Shown here: positions 1 through 8,179 of the stretch, piece after piece | Layout: each line of letters opens with the position of its first letter | Numbering within the stretch: position 1 is the stretch's first letter | IMG/VR virus record: IMGVR_UViG_3300037070_005936 | Span: 1 to 20,949 of that record | DNA: 20,949 bases | Direction: 5' to 3' (one strand) | Source: a virus | The notes under the pieces: generated by a model | The model's input: the letters and a program-made list of their open reading frames with translations, nothing else | Told to the model about the DNA's origin: nothing | Databases searched by the model: none | Translations under genes and position numbers: made by a program

Positions 1-602
1 CTGCCCGCGACGATGTTCTGTCGCCAGTCGTCTTCGGCCTGGTTGCGAGCGTCGAGGATTTGACCGGCGGCTTGCCGGGCAGCATTGATGCGCATCTGCT
101 CCTGGGCAGCCAATAGGGCGCCGCTCCGCCCCCCGCCGCCGGCCCCGAACTGGGCCCGCAAGTCTGCGTTTCCGTTGCCGATCTGACCCTGCAAAAGCTC
201 TTCGATCAACGCTTGCTCTTCGCTGATGTCGATGTCGGGATCGTTGTTGATGAGCGGGTCCCAAGCTTCGGGACCCGCAGCAGGGGGAGCAGCTGCAGGA
301 GAAGGGATGACTCCCGACGCCGTATCGAACCGAGGGTTGCCTCCCGTAGCGTTGGAGGTGGCGGTGGGATTCGGATTCGGAGGTGGAGGCGTGTTCCCGC
401 CCGGAGGGGCGTTGCTAATCCTAGACTTACCGCCGGGCGGGGGCGTGTCCCTGCGTGCGGCATCCTGCGCAGCCCGCACTCGGGTGTTGGTCGCCGGTAC
501 AACCGGCGCCACCTCATTTCCCTCCGGCTTCATCAGGTCTTCGTCGTCCTTCATGCGGTAGGGCGCTTGACTGGGCCGGGTTAGCTGGCGTTTCGGTGGC
601 AT
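1..602 (-). CDS. Structural-region protein, C-terminus cut by window edge
   Basis: The open frame runs from ATG at 602 to the left edge without a stop, giving at least 200 residues. The N-terminal third is polar and basic. Residues about 50-100 are rich in Pro, Gly and Asn. The last ~65 residues turn acidic and then Ala/Gln/Arg-rich and probably helical, after a Gly-rich GAGGGGRSG stretch. It is the last gene visible in the minus-strand structural series and begins 17 bases after the stop of the 328-residue gene. AAGGGG lies upstream of the ATG at a somewhat long distance. A second in-frame ATG at 554 has no better ribosome site. No known family is recognised. Position suggests a virion or injection-related protein, which is inference. 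The frame is supported by codon-like composition and by the absence of stops. Confidence 0.7.
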   Translation of the reverse strand, partial: MPPKRQLTRPSQAPYRMKDDEDLMKPEGNEVAPVVPATNTRVRAAQDAARRDTPPPGGKSRISNAPPGGNTPPPPNPNPTATSNATGGNPRFDTASGVIPSPAAAPPAAGPEAWDPLINNDPDIDISEEQALIEELLQGQIGNGNADLRAQFGAGGGGRSGALLAAQEQMRINAARQAAGQILDARNQAEDDWRQNIVAG

Positions 603-619
603 GAACATTGGGGTACCCC

Positions 620-1606
620 TTAGCGGTCGTTGAACAGTACCAGATACGCGAAGTTCACGGCGTCCGTACCCGTGGTCCGGTCGATCCGAGCGTAGTTGTC
701 ATCCGTCGGGTCGTCCGGGTCCGTGACGCCCTGAGTTGTGGCCCCAGCTTGGGGGGTTACGGACGTCGTCAGGTTTGTCGCACCCGTCCCGGTGAGCGCG
801 GTTGAGATGAGATTTGCTGCGTTGGCGGTGTTGCGCAACGAGAACGTGACCGCAGAGGTTACTGCACACACCAATCCGCCAAAAAGATGAGTGTAGCGCC
901 GCCCCGACGCTGGGACGCGGGTGTCCCGCAAGTTGGCAGTGAGGGCGCCCCCCGCACCGTAGTGTCGTCGGGTAACCACCTGCATGGACCTACTGAGATT
1001 CTCAACGCCGTTTAGCGCTGAAATCCGAGCCGAGGCGTCCGAAACGATGGTGTTGAGATCGGTGTTGCTGGTCAACAGCCCCGACCGGGGGAGGGAGGCT
1101 TGGTAGTCTTCGAGATCGAACGGCGTGGTGTCCATACGACTAGTCCGGATGTGCACAACCGCCTTACAAGCAGTCAGAGTCCAGGCGCCGGCTCCCGTTA
1201 CGTCTAGGAGAGCTACCAGAGAGTTGTTAGCCCCCACAGAAACAACGTTAGAAGAAGACCCGACGAATCGTTGTCCAATAGCCGTTACCGGGACGGTAAC
1301 AACTGTCCCTTGGCCTCCGACTATGTCATTAACCAAAAGCGAGAATGTATTTCCAGAAGCAGTAGAGACGACCACCATCTCAATACCGACAATATCATAC
1401 CCCCACGGGGCGGGAATGATGTAAAACCGAGAGTCGATGGGATCGACAGAACTTAGCGTTGTAAAATCCAGTACATAACTGCTGTAAGTGTATCTGCGGT
1501 CCCGCAAATCCTGGATGTCCCTCGCAACAGAACGCAAGTTCTCCAAAATGAACCGCGGGGCCAGGTTCTCCCCAGTCTTCCACCGGTAAAGCCCATGAGG
1601 TCTCAT
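620..1606 (-). CDS. Structural protein, 328 aa, probably tail-associated
   Basis: This protein of 328 residues is rich in Ser, Thr, Val and Ala with few Lys, typical of beta-rich virion proteins. The N-terminal ~40 residues are polar and Arg-rich, and the remainder reads as beta strands alternating with small-residue loops. No catalytic motif is seen. The start is chosen at ATG 1606 because it overlaps the previous stop as ATGA and has GAGGTGG about 6 bases upstream. A GTG at 1615 in the same frame would overlap that ribosome site and is less likely. It follows the 175-residue gene by translational coupling and sits downstream of the propeller-like protein, so a role in the tail or tail appendage is inferred. 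The family is not recognised. Confidence 0.8.
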   Translation of the reverse strand: MRPHGLYRWKTGENLAPRFILENLRSVARDIQDLRDRRYTYSSYVLDFTTLSSVDPIDSRFYIIPAPWGYDIVGIEMVVVSTASGNTFSLLVNDIVGGQGTVVTVPVTAIGQRFVGSSSNVVSVGANNSLVALLDVTGAGAWTLTACKAVVHIRTSRMDTTPFDLEDYQASLPRSGLLTSNTDLNTIVSDASARISALNGVENLSRSMQVVTRRHYGAGGALTANLRDTRVPASGRRYTHLFGGLVCAVTSAVTFSLRNTANAANLISTALTGTGATNLTTSVTPQAGATTQGVTDPDDPTDDNYARIDRTTGTDAVNFAYLVLFNDR

Positions 1607-2130
1607 CGTCGCCACCTCGGCCGCAGCACCATTGTTCCGACCGACCGCGTGATTGCGGATGCGGATGTGAACGTCATCCGGAGCTGATACCGGACGCCCC
1701 GCGCCAAGTACAACACCGGGCCAGACCGCCCCGTATCTGTAAAGTCAGTACGCGTAGCAACTACCTCAGCGACACCTGAGGTCGTGGCGGCGACTGACCA
1801 TGTTTGCCCCAAGGTGTAGACGGCGGAAGTCGTGAACGAACCGTCCACCTCCACTACGATGGAGGACAAAGCCAAGGTGCATGAGCGGGGCGTGGCGTCT
1901 GGGTTCCACAACGACAATGCGAGCGTTACCAACTGCATGTCATCTTGAGGGACGAACTCGAGAGTACGAGTGCTTGTGTCAGTGACGTCCAAGCCCCCAA
2001 GGACGTCTAACTCTAGTGAGACGTCATGACCGACACTGGACGTGTCGGTCGCTGTAACCAAATCCGTAACCAGCTGGTCAAAGTCGGTATTGATGCTGGC
2101 GGCCGTAATCGTGCCGGATGGGATGGTCAT
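1603..2130 (-). CDS. Small beta-rich structural protein, 175 aa
   Basis: The 175-residue product is rich in Thr, Ser and Val, with strand-like segments throughout and two short basic patches at the C-terminus (ending RPRWRR). There is no signal peptide and no membrane segment. It starts with ATG at 2130, with GAGG seven bases upstream. The ATG overlaps the upstream stop as ATGA, and its own stop overlaps the next start in the same way, so it is co-translated with both neighbours. Its segment VATRTDFTDTGRSGPVLYLARGVRYQLR resembles an Ig-like or jelly-roll sandwich by eye, but I cannot assign a family. A virion or tail role is inferred from position. Confidence 0.75.
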   Translation of the reverse strand: MTIPSGTITAASINTDFDQLVTDLVTATDTSSVGHDVSLELDVLGGLDVTDTSTRTLEFVPQDDMQLVTLALSLWNPDATPRSCTLALSSIVVEVDGSFTTSAVYTLGQTWSVAATTSGVAEVVATRTDFTDTGRSGPVLYLARGVRYQLRMTFTSASAITRSVGTMVLRPRWRR

Positions 2131-3539
2131 TGGTTTGGCCTCTTCTTGCCCGGGCCTTTGGTCGTCACGGTCGCGGCGCCGCCCACGCGGGCGAGGCTGT
2201 CCTGAACCGCGATCGTAACTGCGATTCGATCCAGACGTTCGGCAAACATAAACTGCCGTGACCGTACGCGACCCTCATAATAGATGGCGGTTCCCCACGC
2301 GTCGGTCCCAATGACAGGCGATTGCTGCGGCAGCACGCCACTAGCTTTACCTGTATCGTTCACAGCCACATAGCTGTTGGTGTAGGCGTCAGTTGTAAAG
2401 TCGACGTACCGCACGACCGTGGAGTAATCGGGCGGAATGTCGACGTGACTGAACCAGGTTGCGAGGACTTCGACCACGCCCGTGTCCTGATTGCCACTGA
2501 GACGTAGTACATTGGACCCAAGCGCATCAACGTACATTTCCGTACCGTCTTGCTCCAAGAGCACGCCGGCAACCCCAAACGAGGCGTTGTTGATGTACCA
2601 CCATCCCGCAGTATTTGTGGCTGTGTCCTCCATGTAAGTGTAAAGGCCGATTGAGATGATCGGGCCTTTCTCGCCCTCGAGCAGCCGCCCCTCGCGCAAA
2701 TCTGGAAAAATCATGGCAGGCGTCAAGTCTGCCGACACCGGGCCGCGGTCAGGGCTCTCGTTGATGATGGTTTCGGCAGCGCCTTCTTGATCGATGCGGC
2801 GGTACCCTCGAGCCGTCAATCCAAGCAGACGGCCGCGGACGTTGGCCACGTTGTTGTATGACGCACAGCAGTAATCCGTCAGCTTAGACCACTGGGTGAC
2901 ATTAACGATGTCACCCGATGCTGCGGCAGCTTGAGGAAGCGCCCATACCCCCGTCGTCGTGGCAAGCACCAGCGCTCCGCCTGCACTGACGGTAAGGCCA
3001 AAGACATTCCCCCCGGGACTCGCGGCAACGTTGAAGGCTTTGAAGGTCTGTGGCGTGCCGCCCGAGGAAAAGTACAGTGTGTTGGAGTCCGCAACGATGG
3101 CGCGGTCCGCCCATGCCACGCAGATTCCCCTCGGGATGTCCAAGGGGACAGCATCGCTCCCATCCGAAACCGGGGTCGCTAGCACTAGACCCGATCCGAC
3201 GATGCCCCACACTGAAGGGAAGTCCGGCGACGCAATGAGGATTTGATCCCCGATCACTGCGTACGAGGCTGCCCTACAGGGAACCGTAGAGCCTGTATCG
3301 TAGTCCTCAACCTCATTGAAGTCTTCATCGTACACAACCACACGGGTGGTTGTGGCCGTAAGAACTACGTAGTGCCAAGTTTCACCTGTGCGGCTATTTT
3401 GCACAGAAAACGCGGCTCCGATGGATGAAAACGGAATCGCAGCTGCTCGATGCAGCCCGGGGCGGACCACCATCTCTCCGCTTGGGTTCGTCCACACATT
3501 TCGCTTCTGAAACTTGGTGAGGTCTAGTGGGATTCTCAT
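2127..3539 (-). CDS. Tail hub/stabilisation-like protein, probable beta-propeller, 470 aa
   Basis: The 470-residue protein begins with a segment about the gene content of a tail scaffold (FQKRNVW, then PSGEMVVRPGL), followed by many repeated beta-strand blocks such as YVVLTATTTRVVVYD, IGDQILIASPDFPSVWGI and RAIVADSNTLYFSSGG. This organisation, an N-terminal 'read and start from a point' motif followed by propeller blades, resembles the packaged-DNA stabilisation proteins (P22 gp10-like) and tail nozzle proteins of podoviruses. The match is by pattern only. The C-terminus is basic (GPGKKRPNQ). It overlaps the beta-helix gene stop by ATGA at 3539 and the 175-residue gene start at 2130. No strong ribosome site precedes it, so translation is probably coupled. 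Confidence 0.7.
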   Translation of the reverse strand: MRIPLDLTKFQKRNVWTNPSGEMVVRPGLHRAAAIPFSSIGAAFSVQNSRTGETWHYVVLTATTTRVVVYDEDFNEVEDYDTGSTVPCRAASYAVIGDQILIASPDFPSVWGIVGSGLVLATPVSDGSDAVPLDIPRGICVAWADRAIVADSNTLYFSSGGTPQTFKAFNVAASPGGNVFGLTVSAGGALVLATTTGVWALPQAAAASGDIVNVTQWSKLTDYCCASYNNVANVRGRLLGLTARGYRRIDQEGAAETIINESPDRGPVSADLTPAMIFPDLREGRLLEGEKGPIISIGLYTYMEDTATNTAGWWYINNASFGVAGVLLEQDGTEMYVDALGSNVLRLSGNQDTGVVEVLATWFSHVDIPPDYSTVVRYVDFTTDAYTNSYVAVNDTGKASGVLPQQSPVIGTDAWGTAIYYEGRVRSRQFMFAERLDRIAVTIAVQDSLARVGGAATVTTKGPGKKRPNQ

Positions 3540-4288
3540 AGGTGGTTGCTCGCTACGGTGTCGCCGCCCGCCGCCGTGATTGTATTGCCGTTGCGATGGT
3601 TGCCAACAATCGTAGCAGTCCCTGCGCCCGCTGACGTGTCGACGTTCCCAAAGAACGTATTACCTGTAAGGAGAATACCCGCAGCCCCTGTATTCGCCAG
3701 TAGGCCCCCGAGGGAGCATCCGGTGATATGGAAGGTGCCTCCGGCGATCAGTGAGAGCGGGGTAAGGCCCATGTTACAGGCTAACACCCACACATTCGAA
3801 CAGGTGTTGAACGCGGAGTTGGCACTAGCCGACATTGTTTGCACGTTTCGAAAGGCCACGTTATCTCCGCCCGTGACCTGAAACGCTTTCTGGCTGCCTT
3901 GAAGACGGCAGTTGTCCATCAAGAAGGACGAACCAGACCCCAGGCATTGAAACGGAATCGTGACAGACGCATCCCCAAGCGCCATGTCTCGCACCGTCAG
4001 TGCCTCAACAAGGACACCGGTCGGTACGGTCAACAGAGATGTAAGGGAGTACCCCGAAGCTGTAAACAATCCGTAGGATCTGCTCGTAGCCCTGAGTACG
4101 ACACCTGAGTGCGCTGCCCTCAAAGTTACGGGGGCGGTCAGGTGCACGCTTGCAGTCAAGACGATGGTGCGACCCACGCCTTTGAGGGCGATGGCGTCGA
4201 GCGCATTTCGGAGTTCCCGCTCGTTCGACACGTAGCGTTCGAAGAGCTGCCCACCGGAGTCCTGTACTTGTTGCCATCGGAGGGCCAT
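3536..4288 (-). CDS. Right-handed beta-helix (tailspike-like) protein, 250 aa
   Basis: After ~45 polar residues the sequence falls into short repeating strands with turns: TIVLTASVHLTAPVTLRAA, GVVLRATSRSYGLFTA, SSFLMDNCRLQGSQKAFQVTGGDNVAFRNVQ, VWVLACNMG, TFHITGCSLGG, AGILLTGNTFFGN and TATIVGNHRNGNTI. The spacing and Asn/Gly turns fit a pectate-lyase-type right-handed beta-helix, as in phage tailspikes. No obvious polysaccharide-lyase or hydrolase catalytic set can be named. The start is set at ATG 4288, where the preceding stop and this start form TGATG. The frame stays open to about 4501, but that part is antisense-quality sequence over the adaptor gene. A role in receptor binding or as a tail appendage is inferred. 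Confidence 0.75.
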   Translation of the reverse strand: MALRWQQVQDSGGQLFERYVSNERELRNALDAIALKGVGRTIVLTASVHLTAPVTLRAAHSGVVLRATSRSYGLFTASGYSLTSLLTVPTGVLVEALTVRDMALGDASVTIPFQCLGSGSSFLMDNCRLQGSQKAFQVTGGDNVAFRNVQTMSASANSAFNTCSNVWVLACNMGLTPLSLIAGGTFHITGCSLGGLLANTGAAGILLTGNTFFGNVDTSAGAGTATIVGNHRNGNTITAAGGDTVASNHL

Positions 4289-4926
4289 CACCACACCCGG
4301 CAGACAAGAATCTGCTTCAGCGAGCGGTTCCAAGCCCACACGATGTAAGTCGAGTACCACTTGGGGGTACTCGGAAAGGGGCGCGCGCCGGGGATCTTGT
4401 TGATGGTCATGACCGAGCCGGCCAGCTGTTGCTCGAGGGCTAGGAGGTCCTCCCGCTTCTCGAAATCCTTGGTGGTGGCCATCAACGCGGCTCGGACGCA
4501 CACCCAGTGATCGAAAGTGTCCCAGCTATTTGCGCCCGTTGCTCCCACCCCCACCAGAGGGTGGGCGGAGTTTGTGGGCAAGGTGTAACCACGGGTATAC
4601 CGGACCTGCAACGTCCGCGTGACCGTGTCGGGAACCATGCGGTTTTCGATGGCTACGGTGCGGATGGGAAAATACCGAGTCCCAACCAACGCTGAGATCC
4701 CTCGGATGGAAATGGGAAGTTTGGTCGACATGTCGACCACGCCGCTGGTCGACGTCAGAGACTCCACCAAGTCGAAGCGGTCCCCTCCGCCCGATGCGTA
4801 GTCGTCCAGGGTCTGGACGAGCCCAAGCGAAAGCGCGCGGTCGACTTGGGTAGTCGACCAGCGCGTCCCGTCGTCATCAAGATGGTCGAGGAAGGTGGCC
4901 CGAGCATCAGCGAGCGTCAGGACCAC
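4288..4926 (-). CDS. Head-tail adaptor (connector-like) protein, 212 aa
   Basis: The N-terminal 55 residues (LADARATFLDHLDDDGTRW, STTQVDRALSLGLVQTLDDY) are helical and match the pattern of phage adaptor proteins that dock under the portal. A beta-rich middle (LPISIRGISALVGTRYFPI, RTLQVRYTRGYTLP) follows, and then a long helix (HWVCVRAALMATTKDFEKREDLLALEQQLAG). It begins at GTG 4926, with GAGG six bases upstream and just after the 124-residue gene. The order capsid, small gene, adaptor, tail proteins is usual for tailed phages. The assignment rests on pattern and position, so moderate confidence is given. Two inverted GTCGAC motifs inside the gene are noted separately as likely chance. Confidence 0.65.
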   Translation of the reverse strand: MVLTLADARATFLDHLDDDGTRWSTTQVDRALSLGLVQTLDDYASGGGDRFDLVESLTSTSGVVDMSTKLPISIRGISALVGTRYFPIRTVAIENRMVPDTVTRTLQVRYTRGYTLPTNSAHPLVGVGATGANSWDTFDHWVCVRAALMATTKDFEKREDLLALEQQLAGSVMTINKIPGARPFPSTPKWYSTYIVWAWNRSLKQILVCRVW

Positions 4927-4929
4927 ACG

Positions 4930-5304
4930 TCACCTCGAAAAGTACAGCCGCCCCTTGTCCGCTGAGCGGATGTCCGAAGCCAGCTCGTGTTGGATGTCTT
5001 GGAGACGGGCCTTCTTCTGCGCCGCTCTCCGCATTGCGGCTAACTCTTGCCGATGCCACCCGCTCCGCTCCTGTCTCCCGAGGCGGTTGCGCAGCACGTT
5101 GCGCCATGGGTAGGTTGGAGAGAGCTTGCACACGTCCCGATGGACGTGTGCAATGTAGCTCAACCCTTGCACGACTGGAAGCAGGGTAGGGACGTCCTCT
5201 CCAACAAGGACGTCCCCAAAGGAGGAGCGCATCGCGAACAATCCCCAACGCGGCCCAAGACGAGAAAGCTGCCGAGCGATTTCCGCGTCAGAGATGGTGC
5301 GCAT
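4930..5304 (-). CDS. Unknown 124-aa protein between capsid and adaptor
   Basis: The product has 124 residues and is strongly basic in its second half (RNVLRNRLGRQERSGWHRQ, RRAAQKKARLQ). It reads as a short globular N-terminus (SDAEIARQLSRLGPRWGLFAMR) followed by an extended helical region. It begins at ATG 5304 with GAGG upstream, 10 bases after the capsid gene stop. It might be a head-completion or minor capsid component, but no family is recognised. The coding sequence contains two strong inverted repeats (see 5126-5153 and 5189-5216). Confidence 0.7.
   Translation of the reverse strand: MRTISDAEIARQLSRLGPRWGLFAMRSSFGDVLVGEDVPTLLPVVQGLSYIAHVHRDVCKLSPTYPWRNVLRNRLGRQERSGWHRQELAAMRRAAQKKARLQDIQHELASDIRSADKGRLYFSR
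5126..5153. repeat. Perfect 12-bp inverted repeat with 4-base loop
   Basis: The left arm is TTGCACACGTCC and the right arm is its exact reverse complement, with loop CGAT. It lies inside the 124-residue gene, about 160 bases after the capsid gene ends. No T-run follows on the minus strand, so it is not a classic intrinsic terminator. It could be an mRNA structure that steps down expression after the capsid gene. Confidence 0.75.
5189..5216. repeat. 9-bp inverted repeat with 10-base spacer
   Basis: GGGACGTCC and GGACGTCCC flank a 10-base spacer. The core ACGTCC/GGACGT is shared with the neighbouring hairpin at 5126-5153, so four copies of the same core lie within about 90 bases. It is within the 124-residue gene. 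Confidence 0.6.
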
Positions 5305-5314
5305 GCGGTCAACC

Positions 5315-6514
5315 TCAGTCGGTCAGGGCGGAGAAGCGGCCGGTTCCGTTACGGCGAAGAACGCGCAGGTTGAACATACCAAGCACTTGCACATCGTACG
5401 TCAGGGTCGTGTCCGAGATAAGCGCTGCGCCCCATCCCATGCTGCCCTTTTTGCCGCCATCAAGCTCGGGTTCGAAATCCTGGAACTCGTGGAGGAGAAC
5501 GTCTTTGTCGTTGAACATGAAGACATCGGTGTCATCAACGTTCTCGTCGCAGATCCAGGGGATGCCTTCCAACTCGAAAGCAGCGCCCCCGACGGCATCC
5601 ATCTTACCGGTCGTGAACCGGCGGTTGTTGATGAGCAGGTTCGAATACCTCTCCTCATTCAATCGATTCGAAACGATGTGCGTCGGCTTCCGACCACGCT
5701 TACGGGCCATTGCCGTGATCATTCGGCGAAGGCTGGTCGTCTGCAAAGTCGTGGTCGTGCTGTCGAGGATGCCGGCCCAGTCTCGAGCGGTGTGAACGAC
5801 GCTGTAGAGTGAAGCCGCTGCCGTGACGTCCGAGAGCGACACCATCGGGTTGCCGCGCGCGCCACGGAGATACAGCGTGTAGGTCGTGAGCCACTGTGTG
5901 AGGTTTCCGCCGGCGTTGGTTCCCACGAAGGTCACGACGGGGTTCGAGCCGTCGAGCGGCGCCGTGATGGCCGCGACCACCAGGGTGTCTGCGCCTTGGC
6001 CCTCGATGGGCGACGCACCGTTCCACACCTCGAAGCCCATGCCGATGCGGAGACCCGCTGCGGACGTGACCGAGAACGTCGTCGACGCGGCGTTCACGGT
6101 CGCCGTGGGAGAACCGAGCGACTGCACGAACACCGAGCGACCGAGCTGGCGGCCGAGCGTCGAGCCACAGGTTTCCATCTGCTCGTTCACCAGGTTGATG
6201 CCGTCCTGGAGGGACGACGCCAACTTGGCTGCGACGCGGGGGATTTCCACGCGAGCGAAGAACGGAATCGGGAGGTACGTCCCCTGGACAGGCTGGATGC
6301 TGCCGCCGGCGGGAAGCGTGCCGCCGTCCGAGAGGATCGAGGTCGAGGACAGCTCGCCGCCCTTGATGTTCACGACACCGAGCTTGTCTTTGATCTTCTT
6401 GCGCTTGATGACCCCTTCACCAACGAAGGGGCACTCCATGTTGACTTGCTCGTTGACGACGGAGTTGGTGTAGCGACCGACCAGCGAGGAGATTTGCGAG
6501 ACCGTGATGGGCAT
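5315..6514 (-). CDS. Major capsid protein (HK97-fold type), 399 aa
   Basis: The 399-residue protein is the main capsid subunit, assembling the icosahedral head. Visible features are an N-terminal arm (residues ~1-60), a GTYLPIPFFARVEIPRVAAKL stretch leading into the spine helix (QDGINLVNEQMETCGSTLGRQL), and a C-terminal part (VSNRLNEERYSNLLINNRR, LEGIPWICDENVDDTDVFMFN, YDVQVLGMFNLRVLRRNGTG) typical of phage coat proteins that bind a peptide-based scaffold. Between about residues 132 and 205 is a Thr/Val/Ala-rich insert with beta strands (STTFSVTSAAGLRIGMGFEVW), probably an added domain exposed on the capsid surface. It starts directly after the scaffold gene with GGAAGG upstream. This assignment is based on pattern and its place after a scaffold. 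Confidence 0.85.
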   Translation of the reverse strand: MPITVSQISSLVGRYTNSVVNEQVNMECPFVGEGVIKRKKIKDKLGVVNIKGGELSSTSILSDGGTLPAGGSIQPVQGTYLPIPFFARVEIPRVAAKLASSLQDGINLVNEQMETCGSTLGRQLGRSVFVQSLGSPTATVNAASTTFSVTSAAGLRIGMGFEVWNGASPIEGQGADTLVVAAITAPLDGSNPVVTFVGTNAGGNLTQWLTTYTLYLRGARGNPMVSLSDVTAAASLYSVVHTARDWAGILDSTTTTLQTTSLRRMITAMARKRGRKPTHIVSNRLNEERYSNLLINNRRFTTGKMDAVGGAAFELEGIPWICDENVDDTDVFMFNDKDVLLHEFQDFEPELDGGKKGSMGWGAALISDTTLTYDVQVLGMFNLRVLRRNGTGRFSALTD

Positions 6515-6515
6515 T

Positions 6516-7364
6516 TCAGCCGCCTTCCAGTGACAGGAGGAAAGACTCTTGAGCTTCCAAGGAGTGGCCGCTCTTGAGACCAGTGCTGTTGCGACCAGGC
6601 CGAATCGTCTTCGGCGCGGCCCGGTTTCCCTCGACCTGTGCTTTCACGGGGTCAGCTTGAACCCCTCCGGCCACGGCGCGGGCAAGATTTGCGGCCACCT
6701 GGGCCATGGTGTACTTGCGGCCAGCCTGCATGCTGAACGCGTAGGCTTCCAAGATTTCGGACCGTTGGATGCCCTTGAACTGTTTGGTGAGGCCTTCAGC
6801 CTCGTTGTAGAACTTGTCAGCAAGGTCGTTCTGGGCCCGTTGCTGGGCGGTGACGGCGCGCTCCTCTTGGAGCTTCTTGTGGCCCAGCTCTTCGATCTTC
6901 TTCGTCTGCTCTTGCAGCTGGACGTCGAAGAGCTTCGCGTCTCGGGGGTCCAGTTGGTAGCCGGTCTCCTGGAGCACGCGGGCCAGGAGCTGCTGACGCG
7001 CCATTGCGTCAGCTTTCCACTGGTGGCCGAGGATGAGAGCTAGACGGCGTTCCGCTTCAGCAGCCTCAGCGCGCTTATCGGCTTGGTCGCGCTGGGCGCG
7101 AATGCGCTGGAACCGGGTCGGCTTCTTCGGCTCCTCTTCAGTAGGCTTTGCGACCGCTTCTTCAGCAGCCTCTTCACCTTCATCCGATTCTGCCTCTTCA
7201 CCGAAGTCCACGGGTGCGGGCGTCTCGGCCGCTTCCGCTTGGACTTCCTCTCCACTTTCCGTGGACTCCAACCCTTCCAGAAGCGCGGCCATCTCGTCTA
7301 AACGAGACACCGACGCATCGGGAGCGGGCGTGGAATCCAGTGCAGCGGTAGGAATGTCAACCAT
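6516..7364 (-). CDS. Capsid scaffolding protein, 282 aa
   Basis: The protein's composition is typical of a scaffold. The N-terminal ~80 residues are very acidic (EEAESDEGEEAAEEA). A long central coiled-coil rich in Ala, Glu, Arg and Gln follows (residues ~85-190, including RIRAQRDQADKRAEAAEAE and QEQTKKIEELGHKKLQEER). The C-terminal part is basic (AAPKTIRPGRNS), as in scaffolds that contact the coat protein electrostatically. It lies immediately upstream of the major capsid gene, with 1 base between stop and start. It begins at ATG 7364 with GAGG eight bases upstream. A scaffold helps coat proteins assemble into a procapsid and then leaves. No protease domain is seen. Confidence 0.8.
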   Translation of the reverse strand: MVDIPTAALDSTPAPDASVSRLDEMAALLEGLESTESGEEVQAEAAETPAPVDFGEEAESDEGEEAAEEAVAKPTEEEPKKPTRFQRIRAQRDQADKRAEAAEAERRLALILGHQWKADAMARQQLLARVLQETGYQLDPRDAKLFDVQLQEQTKKIEELGHKKLQEERAVTAQQRAQNDLADKFYNEAEGLTKQFKGIQRSEILEAYAFSMQAGRKYTMAQVAANLARAVAGGVQADPVKAQVEGNRAAPKTIRPGRNSTGLKSGHSLEAQESFLLSLEGG

Positions 7365-7373
7365 TGTTCATCC

Positions 7374-8132
7374 TCAGGCGTACTTCTTGCCGGTACGCTC
7401 AAACTCGTCCAACCCGCCTGCCACGTATTCGATGATGAATCGGTCAGTGGCCGCGATTGCGACGTTGTTGTACAGGACCGCCACATTGACGGACCCGTCA
7501 GCCGGAAACACTACTGTCGAAGCTTGAAGCACTGAGCCTGCCCGGAGGGAGCCGGTTGTTGCAATGGCGCCCGCAGCGCCCGCAGTTGCACCCGCGTTCG
7601 CATCTGGCGTGCCTGAGACGATCTTCTCCATGAACTTGACCGACTTCACCGACTGAAAGGGCACCCTCAATCCGATGCGGGTTCCGTCAAACCCGAGGGA
7701 CAGGATGTCCGACGTGGTGTTGTTGGAAATCGCAGTGATACTCGCCGAGGTGATCTCATCGATTACGATCGTACCTGCAACCGTCTTGATGCTCGTGTCG
7801 GTCGAGGTAGCCGTGATGTCTTGGACAACCCGCTTACCAAAGCGGCGACCGATGATGCGAACCGTCACGACCAAAGCGCTTCCGAAGGAAGCGTCTGTGA
7901 TGGAGAGGGTCGGAAGGCGCCCGTACCGTACAGGCGCTGCCGTGGCGATTGCGGACAAGAAGCATGCCGTTCCAGCCGTGGCAGCTGAAATCGACTGGTT
8001 TCCTTGTGCCCCGCCCGCGGTGGCCGCCGAGAAGTAGTCTACGTCCGCGGCCAACGGCAGGATAATGTCATCCCGCTCAAAGCGCTGGAAGGCACCGGGG
8101 CTGAGGTTCGAAGTAACGATTCCGAGGGGCAT
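7374..8132 (-). CDS. Unknown structural candidate upstream of scaffold, 252 aa
   Basis: The 252-residue protein is rich in Ala, Thr, Val and Ser, with many strand-like segments (VVTVRIIGRRFGKRVVQDITA, TIVIDEITSASITAISNNT) and a Gly/Ala-rich linker (PDANAGATAGAAGAIATTGS) before the last ~55 residues. It has no signal peptide or membrane segment. It begins at ATG 8132 with GGAG upstream, and its stop lies 9 bases before the scaffold start. Placement next to scaffold and capsid suggests a head decoration or minor head protein. No family is recognised. Confidence 0.7.
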   Translation of the reverse strand: MPLGIVTSNLSPGAFQRFERDDIILPLAADVDYFSAATAGGAQGNQSISAATAGTACFLSAIATAAPVRYGRLPTLSITDASFGSALVVTVRIIGRRFGKRVVQDITATSTDTSIKTVAGTIVIDEITSASITAISNNTTSDILSLGFDGTRIGLRVPFQSVKSVKFMEKIVSGTPDANAGATAGAAGAIATTGSLRAGSVLQASTVVFPADGSVNVAVLYNNVAIAATDRFIIEYVAGGLDEFERTGKKYA

Positions 8133-8148
8133 GGTGCTCTCCAGCTAA

Positions 8149-8171
8149 GACCGCGGGGCATGCCCGGGGTC
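8149..8171. repeat. Inverted repeat in the gap between the 174- and 252-aa genes
   Basis: A GGGCATGCCC palindrome is nested within GACC and GGTC arms. It sits in the 47-base gap upstream of the 252-residue gene, which is one of the few gaps in the minus-strand series. It may be an attenuator, terminator or RNA processing structure. There is no clear T-run after it. Confidence 0.4.
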
Positions 8172-8179
8172 GGGGTTTA

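Noticed and set aside
4289-4501. A longer N-terminus for the beta-helix protein
   Set aside because: The upstream part lies over the adaptor gene and reads as low-quality Arg/Pro/His-rich sequence; ATG 4288 at the TGATG junction is the better start.
4723-4738. A 16-bp perfect palindrome GGTCGACATGTCGACC in the adaptor gene
   Set aside because: About 0.3 such palindromes are expected in a window this size, and GTCGAC is frequent in this sequence.
5886-6577. Long plus-strand open frames across the capsid and scaffold genes
   Set aside because: They are antisense shadows of recognised capsid and scaffold genes, without a ribosome site or sensible composition.
7922-7931. A CGTACCGTAC copy inside the 252-residue gene
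   Set aside because: It is a lone 10-base match in coding sequence far from the control region and lacks the final G of the full site; it may be chance.
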